From Rhodobacteraceae bacterium KLH11 (GTDB lineage: Bacteria > Pseudomonadota > Alphaproteobacteria > Rhodobacterales > Rhodobacteraceae): 64,000 nucleotides of DNA. Within the stretch, counting starts at the first letter, position 1. Every line of letters starts with the position of its first letter. Of the stretch, positions 1 to 7,841 are shown in pieces. The translations under genes were made by a program, and so were the position numbers. Under the pieces are notes generated by a model. It saw only the letters and a program-made list of their open reading frames with translations. It searched no databases and had not been told where the DNA came from. The DNA lies in the NCBI GenBank assembly GCA_000158135.1, contig DS999531.1:1913010-1977009 (forward strand), given 5' to 3'.

Positions 1-74
1 GCCCCAGCCAGTTCGAAGTGCCGCGCGGTGATCTGGTCGCCAAGGTGCGCGAAATTCTGGACAGTCAGGACTGA
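1..74 (+). CDS. hisS: Histidyl-tRNA synthetase, C-terminal end (partial)
   Basis: Only the last 23 codons and the TGA stop are inside the window; the gene begins to the left. The readable end, VPRADLV-like with VPRGDLVAKVREILDSQD, looks like the C-terminus of the anticodon-binding domain of alphaproteobacterial HisS. The stop lies 3 bases before the hisZ start, and hisS-hisZ-hisG is a common order in this group, which supports the call. HisS charges tRNA-His in the cytoplasm. The fragment is too short to check any catalytic motif. Confidence 0.7.
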   Translation, partial: PSQFEVPRGDLVAKVREILDSQD

Positions 75-77
75 TCC

Positions 78-1166
78 ATGGCCAACCGTTCCCAGATACA
101 GGCCCGCGCCGCGATGATGCGTGTCCGGTTCGAGGCCGCAGGCGCGCAGGTGGTTGATACGCCTCTGTTGCAGCCAGCTGAAACGCTGCTTGACCTATAT
201 GGCGAGGATATCCGCGCGCGCGCCTATGTGACCTCGGACGCGCTGCGGGGCGAGCAGATGTTGCGCCCGGATTTCACCCTGCCCGTGGTGCAGATGCATA
301 TGCGCGAGGGGGCCGAGCCCGCGCGCTATACCTATTCCGGCGAGGTTTTCCGCCGTCAGGAGCATGACCCGGATCGGGCCAATGAGTTCATTCAGGTCGG
401 GTATGAGGTGTTCGACCGCAACGATCTGGCCGGGGCTGATGCCGAGGTATTTTCGCTGTTTGCGCTGCAATTGCGTGGGCTGCCCCTGCGCGCTGCGACG
501 GGCGATATCGGGATACTGAGGGCGGCTGTTGCCGGGCTACGCACGACTGAACGCCGTAAAACTGCCCTCATGCGTCACCTGTGGCGCCCGCGCCGGTTCC
601 GCCTTCTGCTTGATCGGTTTGCAGGTCGCAAACCTGAACCGGAACTCAGGGCTGAGTTGCTGGATGCTGAAAACCCGATGGCTTTCGACGCGCCCATGAT
701 CGGGAAGCGACGTGCCTCCGAGATTGAGGCCCGGATCGAGGCGCTGCGGGCGGATCGCGAGACGCCTCCGATTTCGGACAATGAACTGGTTGGGCTGGAA
801 ACGCTGCTGAATGTGCGCGAAACCATGCCTTTCGCGCTGGAGCAACTGCGCGATGTGGCCGTTGATCTGCCTCAGATCACCCCGGCGCTGGACCGGCTGG
901 AGGCCCGGATTGCAGCCCTGCAGGCCCGTGGGGTCAATGTTGACCAGCTGGACTTCGAGGCCGCCTATGGCCGGACCTCGATGGAATATTATGACGGGTT
1001 TGTCTTTGGTTTCTATGCTGAAGGCCGTGCCGACCTGCCGCCGATTGCAACCGGCGGGCGCTATGACGCACTGACCTGGCAATTGGGTGGCGGTGCAGAA
1101 ATTCCTGCAGTGGGCGGCGTTCTGCGCCCCGATCTGATGCTGATGGTTGAGGAGGACACGCGATGA
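78..1166 (+). CDS. hisZ: ATP phosphoribosyltransferase regulatory subunit HisZ
   Basis: HisZ is a paralogue of histidyl-tRNA synthetase that has lost aminoacylation. It pairs with short-form HisG and gives it activity and histidine feedback control in the first step of histidine biosynthesis. The 362-residue protein has the class II synthetase-like core: an early LRPDFTLPV stretch (about residues 62-70), YSGEVFRRQ (about 85-93) and a late GGRYDAL motif near residue 328. It lies 3 bases after hisS and overlaps hisG by 4 bases (ATGA), which implies translational coupling. Retention of HisZ fits the short, 229-residue HisG next to it. Confidence 0.93.
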   Translation: MANRSQIQARAAMMRVRFEAAGAQVVDTPLLQPAETLLDLYGEDIRARAYVTSDALRGEQMLRPDFTLPVVQMHMREGAEPARYTYSGEVFRRQEHDPDRANEFIQVGYEVFDRNDLAGADAEVFSLFALQLRGLPLRAATGDIGILRAAVAGLRTTERRKTALMRHLWRPRRFRLLLDRFAGRKPEPELRAELLDAENPMAFDAPMIGKRRASEIEARIEALRADRETPPISDNELVGLETLLNVRETMPFALEQLRDVAVDLPQITPALDRLEARIAALQARGVNVDQLDFEAAYGRTSMEYYDGFVFGFYAEGRADLPPIATGGRYDALTWQLGGGAEIPAVGGVLRPDLMLMVEEDTR

Positions 1167-1852
1167 GCCTGAAACTGGGCGTGCCCTCGAAGGGCCGGTT
1201 GATGGATAAAACCTTCGCATGGTTCGAAAAGCGCGGCATTACCCTGTCGCGCAGTGGCTCGGACCGGGAATATGCGGGCAAGGTCGAGGGGATTGATGGC
1301 GTTTCGCTGATCCTTCTGTCGGCGGGGGAAATCCCGCGCGAACTGGCTGCGGGGCGCATTCATCTGGGTGTCACCGGGATTGATCTGGTGCACGAAAAAC
1401 TGCCGCGTTGGGAACAGCAGGTCGAAGAGATATCGCAGCTTGGCTTCGGCAAGGCCGACCTGATCATCGCGACACCGGCTTGCTGGGTGGATGTAGAATC
1501 GCTGGATGATCTGGACGCGGCGGCGGCGGCGTTCCGCAAGACCCACGGGCACCGTCTGCGCATCGCCACCAAGTATCACCGTCTGGTGCGCGAGTTTCTG
1601 ATCGATGCGGGTGTGGCTGATTATACTTTGGTCGACAGTCAGGGCGCGACCGAAGGTACGGTGATGAACGAAACCGCCGAGGCCATCGCCGACATCACCT
1701 CGACTGGTGAAACCTTGCGGGCCAATCACCTGAAAATCCTGTCGGATGGGCTGATCCTGCGGTCTCAGGCCACTCTGTGGCGCAGCCGGGTCGCCAAATG
1801 CGACACAGAAACCAAAGCCGTTTTGAACGAACTTCGGGATCGGCTGCGGTAG
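1163..1852 (+). CDS. hisG: ATP phosphoribosyltransferase, short form
   Basis: HisG joins ATP and PRPP to form phosphoribosyl-ATP, the committed step of histidine synthesis. At 229 residues this is the short form, which lacks the C-terminal regulatory domain and depends on HisZ, encoded just upstream with a 4-base overlap. The N-terminus LGVPSKGRLMDKT and the PRPP-loop region DSQGATEGTVMNETAEA (about residues 157-173) are typical of the family. Its TAG stop is directly followed by the stop codon of the convergent DUF1489 gene, with no base between, so there is no room for a conventional terminator. Confidence 0.95.
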   Translation: MSLKLGVPSKGRLMDKTFAWFEKRGITLSRSGSDREYAGKVEGIDGVSLILLSAGEIPRELAAGRIHLGVTGIDLVHEKLPRWEQQVEEISQLGFGKADLIIATPACWVDVESLDDLDAAAAAFRKTHGHRLRIATKYHRLVREFLIDAGVADYTLVDSQGATEGTVMNETAEAIADITSTGETLRANHLKILSDGLILRSQATLWRSRVAKCDTETKAVLNELRDRLR

Positions 1853-2284
1853 CTACAGCACCCCGATCTCGGCCAGCGCCCGGTTCAGATCGTCGGGCAG
1901 GGTGTCGTCTTGCGCGCGCCCTTTGGGCAAGTCAGCCGGAGTATCCTCGGGCTTCAGATAGCGCCACCCCTGAAAGGGACGTTTCAGGGCGTTTTGCGTG
2001 CGGTGCACCTGAGGGTCCAGAACGATGGCGCAGCGGCGGATGCCATCCTCGCCGCGCACCTCGTCCAGCCGCAGGATGCGCTGGCGGCATTGCACGACAC
2101 CCTTGATCACCCAATAGATTGATCCGCCGTTCAGAATCTCGGCCTCGCGCTTGGGCCACATGCGGGTAACATGGCGCGGGCAGCCATCTTCATAGAGCGG
2201 CTTACGACTATCCTGCCATGCCATCAACGTGTCGACGCTTTCGGAGCCAACCGAGAGTTTTATGAGGTTTACGTACTTATCCAC
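1853..2284 (-). CDS. DUF1489 family protein
   Basis: This 143-residue protein matches the DUF1489 family of alphaproteobacteria, whose function is not known to me. Visible family features are the start VNLIKLSVGSESVDTL, the CPRHVTRMWPKR stretch and GSIYWVIKGVVQCRQ in the middle. It has no signal peptide or membrane segment, so it is probably cytoplasmic. Translation appears to start at GTG; no in-frame ATG lies near the conserved N-terminus. It converges on hisG with adjacent stop codons, and its start region overlaps a DnaA-box-like sequence that sits upstream of the divergent nrdJ. Confidence 0.8.
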   Translation of the reverse strand: MDKYVNLIKLSVGSESVDTLMAWQDSRKPLYEDGCPRHVTRMWPKREAEILNGGSIYWVIKGVVQCRQRILRLDEVRGEDGIRRCAIVLDPQVHRTQNALKRPFQGWRYLKPEDTPADLPKGRAQDDTLPDDLNRALAEIGVL

Positions 2285-2296
2285 AGCTTTCCCACA
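2277..2296 (+). promoter_or_regulatory. Two tandem DnaA-box-like sites between DUF1489 and nrdJ
   Basis: TTATCCACA at 2277-2285 is a perfect match to the classical DnaA box. TTTCCCACA at 2288-2296 differs from the consensus TTWTNCACA at one position. Both face the same way and start 11 bp apart, about one helical turn. They lie 104-123 bp before the nrdJ start and overlap the DUF1489 start codon. DnaA boxes control the nrdAB promoter in E. coli, so coupling of this reductase to replication initiation is possible. A chance match to one 9-mer in 64 kb cannot be excluded. Confidence 0.35.
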
Positions 2297-2399
2297 GAGT
2301 CGTCCCGAGTGCCTGCTTGATATTGTAGCTTACGATTGGCTTTCATCAAGGTGTTGTAGGTGATAGGCTGTTCCCCTCGTACAGCACAGGGAATCACCA

Positions 2400-4682
2400 A
2401 TGAGCCGCTTTGCCGCCCCCATCGCCGAGCAGATCTGGGATATGAAATACCGTTTCAAACAGGCGGATGGTACGCCCATCGACCAGACGGTTGAAGACAG
2501 CTGGCGGCGCATCGCCCGCGATCTGGCACGGGTCGAGGATGACCCGGCCCATTGGGAAGAAAAGTTCTATGCGGCGCTGGAGGATTTCAAATACCTGCCC
2601 GCAGGTCGCATCACCGCAGGCGCAGGCACCGCGCGACAGGTCACCCTGTTCAACTGTTTCGTCATGGGCACGGTGCCCGACAGCATGGGCGGTATCTTTG
2701 ACATGTTGAAAGAGGCCGCGCTGACCATGCAGCAGGGCGGCGGCATCGGCTATGATTTTTCGACCATCCGCCCGCGTGGCGCGGATGTAAAGGGTGTGGC
2801 AGCGGATGCCTCTGGCCCGCTCAGCTTCATGGATGTCTGGGATGCGATGTGCCGCACCATCATGTCTGCAGGTTCGCGCCGGGGGGCGATGATGGCGACC
2901 ATGCGGTGTGACCACCCGGATATCGAACAGTTCATCACCGCCAAGTCCGACCCGGCCCGCCTGCGCATGTTCAACATGTCGGTGCTGGTCACCGACCCGT
3001 TCATGGAGGCCGTCAAGGCCGACGGCCCGTGGGAACTGGTGTTCGATGGTAAGGTCTATCAGACGGTTCAGGCCCGCGATCTGTGGAACAAGATCATGCA
3101 GGCCACCTATGACTATGCCGAACCCGGTGTGATCTTCATCGACCGCATCAACAAGGCCAATAACCTCAGTTATGTGGAGACTATCGCGGCGACCAACCCC
3201 TGTGGTGAGCAGCCGCTGCCGCCTTACGGAGCGTGTCTGCTGGGTTCGGTCAATCTGGCCCGGCTGGTGGCGGAACCGTTTGAGGACGCCGCCCATCTGG
3301 ATGAGGCCGCTTTGCAGGAGTTGGTCGCCACAGCCGTGCGCATGATGGACAACGTGGTGGACGCGTCAAAGTTCCCTCTGGCCGAACAAGAGGCCGAAGC
3401 ACAGGACAAGCGCCGCATCGGGCTTGGCGTGACTGGATTGGCCGATGCGCTACTGATGCTGGGCCTGCGCTATGGCTCGGACGAGGCGGCGCGTCAGACC
3501 GAGCGCTGGTTGCACGCGATCGCCCGCGCCGCGTATCTGGCGTCGGTCGATTTGGCGAAGGAAAAAGGGGCATTTCCCCTCTTCGCTGCCGAGAAATATC
3601 TGGCCAGTGGTACCATGCTGCAAATGGATGAGGACGTGCGTGACGCGATCCGCGAGCACGGCATCCGTAACGCTTTGCTGACTTCGATTGCGCCAACGGG
3701 GACGATCTCGCTCTATGCGGGGAACGTATCTTCGGGGATCGAGCCTGTCTTTGCCTATGCCTATACGCGCAAAGTGCTGCAGAAAGATGGCTCGCGCACC
3801 GAAGAAGAGGTTGTGGATTATGCTGTGCAGATGTGGCGCGACAAGTTCGCTGACAAAGAGTTGCCGGATTATTTCGTCAACGCACAAACGCTGAGCCCAT
3901 CCGATCACGTCAAGATGCAGGCAGCGGCCCAGAAATGGATCGACAGTTCAATCTCGAAGACCATCAACTGCCCTGAAGATATCAGTTTTGACGCTTTCAA
4001 GGACGTCTATATGCAAGCCTGGGATCAGGGGTGTAAAGGGTGCACGACCTACCGGCCCAACGATGTGACAGGGTCGGTTCTGACGGTGTCGGAAAGCGCC
4101 GACACCGCACCAGGCGAAAGCGCCGATGCCCCGCAAGAGATTGACGGCGGAGATGTGATTTATATGTCCGAGCCGCTGGACCGCCCACAAGCGCTTGAGG
4201 GTTCAACCTACAAATTGAAATGGCCCGATAGCGAGCATGCGATCTACCTGACGATCAATGATATCGTCATCGGCGGCCGTCGGCGTCCGTTCGAAGTTTT
4301 CATCAACTCGAAGAACATGGAACACTATGCCTGGACGCTGGCGCTGACCCGCATGATCTCGGCCGTGTTTCGGCGTGGCGGGGATGTGTCCTTTGTCGTT
4401 GAAGAGCTGAAGGCTGTGTTTGATCCGCGTGGTGGAGCCTGGGTCAAGGGCAAGTATATCCCGTCTATCCTCGCCGCGATTGGTGGGGTGATTGAACAAC
4501 ACATGATCAATATCGGTTTTCTTGAAGGCGAGGGTATGGGTCTGAAGTCTGACCCGCAGGCACAAGTCGTCAACATGGATGCCCCACGTGGCAAACCCTG
4601 CCCATCTTGCGGCCAGTTTGGCATGGAAATGATCGAGGGGTGCATGACTTGCCGCAGTTGTGGTTATTCCAAGTGTAGTTAG
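2400..4682 (+). CDS. nrdJ: Adenosylcobalamin-dependent (class II) ribonucleotide reductase
   Basis: This 760-residue enzyme reduces ribonucleotides to deoxyribonucleotides using adenosylcobalamin as radical source, without oxygen or a separate radical subunit. Visible motifs are LFNCFVM (near residue 84), QQGGGIGYDFSTIRPRG, TNPCGEQPLPPYGACLLGS (from about residue 264, with the active-site cysteine and glutamate), APTGTISLYAGNVSSGIEP (from about 431), and a C-terminal cysteine cluster CPSCGQFG...CMTCRSCGYSKC that probably acts in re-reduction. I found no cobalamin riboswitch in the 115 bases upstream. The gene ends where the lower-GC accessory region begins. Confidence 0.96.
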   Translation: MSRFAAPIAEQIWDMKYRFKQADGTPIDQTVEDSWRRIARDLARVEDDPAHWEEKFYAALEDFKYLPAGRITAGAGTARQVTLFNCFVMGTVPDSMGGIFDMLKEAALTMQQGGGIGYDFSTIRPRGADVKGVAADASGPLSFMDVWDAMCRTIMSAGSRRGAMMATMRCDHPDIEQFITAKSDPARLRMFNMSVLVTDPFMEAVKADGPWELVFDGKVYQTVQARDLWNKIMQATYDYAEPGVIFIDRINKANNLSYVETIAATNPCGEQPLPPYGACLLGSVNLARLVAEPFEDAAHLDEAALQELVATAVRMMDNVVDASKFPLAEQEAEAQDKRRIGLGVTGLADALLMLGLRYGSDEAARQTERWLHAIARAAYLASVDLAKEKGAFPLFAAEKYLASGTMLQMDEDVRDAIREHGIRNALLTSIAPTGTISLYAGNVSSGIEPVFAYAYTRKVLQKDGSRTEEEVVDYAVQMWRDKFADKELPDYFVNAQTLSPSDHVKMQAAAQKWIDSSISKTINCPEDISFDAFKDVYMQAWDQGCKGCTTYRPNDVTGSVLTVSESADTAPGESADAPQEIDGGDVIYMSEPLDRPQALEGSTYKLKWPDSEHAIYLTINDIVIGGRRRPFEVFINSKNMEHYAWTLALTRMISAVFRRGGDVSFVVEELKAVFDPRGGAWVKGKYIPSILAAIGGVIEQHMINIGFLEGEGMGLKSDPQAQVVNMDAPRGKPCPSCGQFGMEMIEGCMTCRSCGYSKCS

Positions 4683-5103
4683 CCATATGATAATGTAACT
4701 TTAGCCAAAACGAGGACTGATGAGTGAAATGTGCTAAGCTGCAGTAAGGGAAAGCAGTTTCCTGGATTTCCGACGCTGGCACCTCGATGACTTCGTGACA
4801 AAGCGAAACAGCAAATGGTCAAACTAAATGTCTACTTGGCTGGTCGCGAAAATATTGTTGTTTTAAGAACTTATGCGGCCGTAGTGGGTGGGCGTAACTT
4901 TGTGATCTACCAGATACTTAGCTTCAGATACAACGGGCTGTGATAGGCAAGTTGTAGTTATGCGCTACTGAGCATTAGCCAGAAAGGCGGAGACCCCAAA
5001 TATCGCAGCATTTCTGGCTAATGCCGGCGGTGGTCGTCGAAAGTGTAGCAATCATGGCCTAGCTTCAACCTTTTTGCAGGCACCAAGTTAAGAACGGGTT
5101 TTG
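4683..5103. other. Gene-free stretch at the left edge of the accessory region
   Basis: About 420 bases separate nrdJ from the XRE regulator gene. I see no convincing reading frame, tRNA or integrase remnant here. Base composition shifts to AT-richer DNA straight after the nrdJ stop. The only clear structure is the long inverted repeat at 4972-5024. This may be the left junction of inserted DNA, but I could not find matching direct repeats at both ends. Confidence 0.5.
4972..5024. repeat. Perfect 14-bp inverted repeat with 25-base spacer
   Basis: GCATTAGCCAGAAA (4972-4985) is followed after 25 bases by its exact reverse complement TTTCTGGCTAATGC (5011-5024). Neither strand has a T-run after the stem, so it is not an ordinary intrinsic terminator. 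It lies 80 bases beyond the stop of the XRE gene. It could be a protein-binding dyad, an mRNA-stabilising hairpin, or remains of a mobile-element end. Confidence 0.7.
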
Positions 5104-5328
5104 CTAATCTTTTAACAGTACCCAACTCTCGACACCCAAACCCGTGGCTACTCTAAACAAGTTGTCTATGGAAATATTCTGCTCAGAACGCTCGACGGCA
5201 CTCAGGTATGTGCGATTCAGGCCTGCTTCTTCAGCGAGGCGTTCCTGAGACCAGCCTCGCTCAGCACGAAGTAACCTCATGTTACGCGCGACGATGTCTC
5301 GTAGTGGGCTTTTGGGTGTTCTCTTCAC
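5104..5328 (-). CDS. XRE-family helix-turn-helix transcriptional regulator
   Basis: The 74-residue protein is essentially one Cro/C1-type helix-turn-helix domain: NMRLLRAERGWSQERLAEEA, GLNRTYLSAVERSEQNIS, then DNLFRVATGLGVESWVLL. Such small regulators often repress their own promoter or that of a divergent gene. The start is GTG at 5326-5328 with a weak ribosome binding site; no better in-frame start exists. It is divergent from the hypothetical gene at 5427, and the about 98-bp gap between them contains a TTCAC-N2-GTGAA half-site pair (5381-5392). Its composition is unlike the flanking core genes. The regulated genes are unknown. Confidence 0.85.
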   Translation of the reverse strand: MKRTPKSPLRDIVARNMRLLRAERGWSQERLAEEAGLNRTYLSAVERSEQNISIDNLFRVATGLGVESWVLLKD

Positions 5329-5380
5329 ACACTATTCTATCGACGAACACCTGTTTTAACTCTACCGGTTTTAAGCTACA

Positions 5381-5392
5381 TTCACTTGTGAA
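5381..5392. promoter_or_regulatory. Candidate operator dyad TTCAC-N2-GTGAA
   Basis: The symmetric half sites TTCAC and GTGAA, two bases apart, lie between the divergent XRE gene and the gene at 5427. A position between a small HTH regulator and its neighbour makes it a plausible autoregulatory site. This rests only on symmetry and location. Confidence 0.25.
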
Positions 5393-5426
5393 TTCCGTTG
5401 CTCATGGAAGGTATGAGGATCAAATC

Positions 5427-5837
5427 GTGAAAAGTAATGAAACCGTCCATATTGCTGCCCTCCAATCCAAGTTTGCTCCTGTATTCGCTATCAAAGCTTC
5501 GGCCCGAAAGTTCGAGCGCGAGAAGCAAAAGCTCAAAGCGTCCGAACACCGAGCAGCTTGGGAAAAACTGAATGGTGCACTGTCTTTAGTTGTGTCGCAC
5601 TGTGCTGGCTTCAGTAACCATACAGACAGCCTTGGGTACCCAAACCCCCTGATACTTTGGGATTTCCTGAACGGACGTTCTTTGCAGGTCGAAACCAATA
5701 TATTTGGCGGTTACGATTTGGTGATCCACGCGGAAGAAATGAGATGGACTGAAACACAGCTACCGTTGGAACTGCTTATGCTAAAGGTACTTCCACTGGA
5801 CTATACACCAAGAGAGTTTCGCGACTTTGCAAGCTGA
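5427..5837 (+). CDS. Hypothetical protein, 136 residues
   Basis: I do not recognise this protein. The frame stays open upstream to 5208, but that part runs antisense through the XRE gene, so I place the start at GTG 5427, where GAGGAT 8 bases upstream can serve as ribosome binding site. The N-terminal third is charged and probably helical (SARKFEREKQKLKASEHRA). The rest is mixed, with NPLILWDFLNGRSLQVE and GGYDLVIHAEEMRW. There is no signal peptide or membrane segment. It is followed after 20 bases by the broken metallophosphoesterase gene, with which it may form a transcription unit. Confidence 0.5.
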   Translation: MKSNETVHIAALQSKFAPVFAIKASARKFEREKQKLKASEHRAAWEKLNGALSLVVSHCAGFSNHTDSLGYPNPLILWDFLNGRSLQVETNIFGGYDLVIHAEEMRWTETQLPLELLMLKVLPLDYTPREFRDFAS

Positions 5838-5857
5838 CTGATCTGAAGGAAGAAGCG

Positions 5858-6418
5858 TTGAATATCTGGTACACGGCCGATACCCATTTTGGCCATGAGA
5901 ACATTCTTCGTTTCTGCAATCGTCCGTTCTCATCCGTCTCCCAGATGGATGCGGCCTTATTGGAAAATATGTGGAACCTGGTCAAACCTGAGGATCAACT
6001 ATGGATTTTGGGTGATTTTGCCTTTGGCGCGAAGGCGAAAGACAGCGCTTACGTCGAGACAATCTTCAATCAACTTCCAAGAGTAGAGCGGCATTTGGTG
6101 ATCGGAAACCACGATTTGGAGCCAACACTCGAATTACCCTGGGATTCCGTTTCGAACTACAAAGAGCTTCGAGATGGCCCGTAAAACCAGTTGAATACAC
6201 TGTGCCACTACCCAATGGTAACTTGGAATCATGCCCGCAGAGGGGCGTTACAGTTCTTTGGTCATGTCCATAACAACTGGCGTGGCACCCGAAACTCGGT
6301 GAATGTCGGCGTTGACGTCTGGCACTTCAAGCCTGTTGCGTTCGATGATGCCGCGCGACGGGCGAAAAAACTCCCGCAAAACAGGCATTGGGCGGATGCG
6401 GAGCCAAGATCTGCCTAG
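5858..6418 (+). pseudogene. Metallophosphoesterase gene interrupted by one in-frame TAA
   Basis: Two open segments in the same frame, 5858-6184 and 6185-6418, read through to one calcineurin-like phosphoesterase of about 186 residues except for a TAA at 6182-6184. Before the stop lie the metal-binding motifs DTHFGHENI, LGDFAFG and IGNHD; after it come CHYPMVTWNHARRGA and FGHVHNNW, the last metal ligands. The stop therefore separates essential halves of the active site. The start is TTG at 5858 with AAGGA upstream. A single changed base (for example AAA or CAA to TAA) explains the break. Sequencing error or readthrough are alternatives. Confidence 0.8.
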
Positions 6419-6471
6419 TTCTAGCTAGGGTGTAAGTCTAACTGGCGTAACCCAAAAATACGGAGAATTCC

Positions 6472-7275
6472 GTGGCGCATTTCTTGGTATGGAGCGATCT
6501 GCACGATGAGTTCTGGGAAGGATTTGAGCTACCCGATCTGACCTCTCCGATAGCCGGCGTATTGATCGCAGGCGATACCAATACGATGGGACGCCACTTG
6601 GATATTCCTGCTCGAGCCGCGCGCAAGTACGAGTGTCCGGTTGTCACCATTTGGGGAAACCATGAACCTTATGGGGCAATCTGGTCAAAGCTGCTGGCCG
6701 ACGAAGAGAGACAGCTTGCTAAACTGTGCGCTGAAGGCCTAGATGTTCGGGTACTCCATGGTGCGGCAACGGAAATTGCTGGTGTTCGAATTTTCGGAGC
6801 GACGCTTTGGACAGATCTCCAACTGTTTCCGAGATCAGAAACGCAGACACGAATGATGCTGTCTGCACACCTTCAAGACTACCGCCAAATACGAACCGCA
6901 CCGGGTACAAAGTTCACAGTCGACGATATGCTGGAACGTTATAGAGAGGAAAAGACTGCGCTGTTTGATGTCTTGAACCAAACTCATTCTGGCCCGACGG
7001 TGGTGATGACACATCATCTGCCGGCGCGAGAATTACTCGCGCCTTGGCATACCCATGAAAGCAACCCGGAGCGTTTTCTTAGCAGCGCGTTTGCGAGCGA
7101 TCTTTGGTATGAGGTGAGAATGCAAAAAATCCATACCTGGGTTTGTGGTCACAGCCATGAGTCCCGGTACTGGGTCGGGGAAAGCGATCATGGTCCGATG
7201 CGGTTCGTTTTGAACCAAAGGGGATACCCCGGGGAGAGAACCAATTTTGATCCCAGTCGCATCATTGCAATTTGA
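6472..7275 (+). CDS. Calcineurin-like metallophosphoesterase
   Basis: This intact 267-residue protein has the full motif set of the family: SDLHDEF (residues 8-14), AGDTNT, WGNHEPYG, THHLPAR and CGHSHESRYW. Together these bind two metal ions for phosphoester hydrolysis. The substrate cannot be told from sequence. It has no signal peptide, so it is probably cytoplasmic. The start is GTG at 6472, preceded by GGAGAATTCC, a good ribosome binding site. It follows another, broken metallophosphoesterase gene by 53 bases. The two share only motif-level similarity, so this is not a simple recent duplication. Confidence 0.88.
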   Translation: MAHFLVWSDLHDEFWEGFELPDLTSPIAGVLIAGDTNTMGRHLDIPARAARKYECPVVTIWGNHEPYGAIWSKLLADEERQLAKLCAEGLDVRVLHGAATEIAGVRIFGATLWTDLQLFPRSETQTRMMLSAHLQDYRQIRTAPGTKFTVDDMLERYREEKTALFDVLNQTHSGPTVVMTHHLPARELLAPWHTHESNPERFLSSAFASDLWYEVRMQKIHTWVCGHSHESRYWVGESDHGPMRFVLNQRGYPGERTNFDPSRIIAI

Positions 7276-7841
7276 CGCACAGCGCGCCGAATCGTATGCA
7301 TTGTTCGGATTGCTCCATGTTTCTTGTAGTAAAAGAACTTCTGTGTTTCCGTATCCTAGATGCTGTCGGGTTTCCCACTGTTACAATCAGCTCCGAATTT
7401 ATTGGAACTGTTTGTGCGGACCTGCTGGCCGACTGTATTGACTTATGATCCGACGACAGGGCGCTTTTGTTCACAAACTAAGACGGCCCCAAACCGGACA
7501 TTCACCGTGTCAGACTGCGCCGAAGTGCAGCCACACCGAACCGGCCATTCGCTGCGCCCACGAGATCGTTGCGTGACTCGAGGTCGGGAGTGCGGGACAA
7601 AGCCGCCTTTCATCTCTGGAGACTTTGCGTCTGCTTTAGACACACTGGAAATCCTGATTCAGAAGCGACGCCAATCAACATAATGGACCTCACTTGGCCG
7701 ACTTCCTCGATGCCTAAAATACGCGCGTGGCCTGAAGACCCTCAGCGACCTCACTCCTTGCGAATGCATCAGTAAAATCTAGACTACAGAGCCAGACAGA
7801 TTCATTGTGGACCCGATCCACCAGATATCGGAACTGAACAC
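7276..7841. other. 566-base stretch without a credible gene
   Basis: This lies between the convergent metallophosphoesterase gene and the last gene of the large minus-strand operon. Several short frames exist (for example 7360-7683 on plus and 7443-7643 on minus), but they overlap one another on both strands, lack good ribosome binding sites and show no recognisable motif. The stretch from about 7440 to 7640 is more GC-rich than its surroundings and may be the remnant of something, but I cannot identify it. No clear terminator for either flanking unit is visible. Confidence 0.5.

Noticed and set aside
2285..2399. Possible cobalamin riboswitch or NrdR box before nrdJ
   Set aside because: The gap is only about 115 bases, too short for a typical B12 riboswitch, and no NrdR-type palindrome is visible.
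7360..7683. 107-codon plus-strand frame in the gap after the metallophosphoesterase gene
   Set aside because: Overlaps other open frames on both strands, lacks a ribosome binding site and has no motif.
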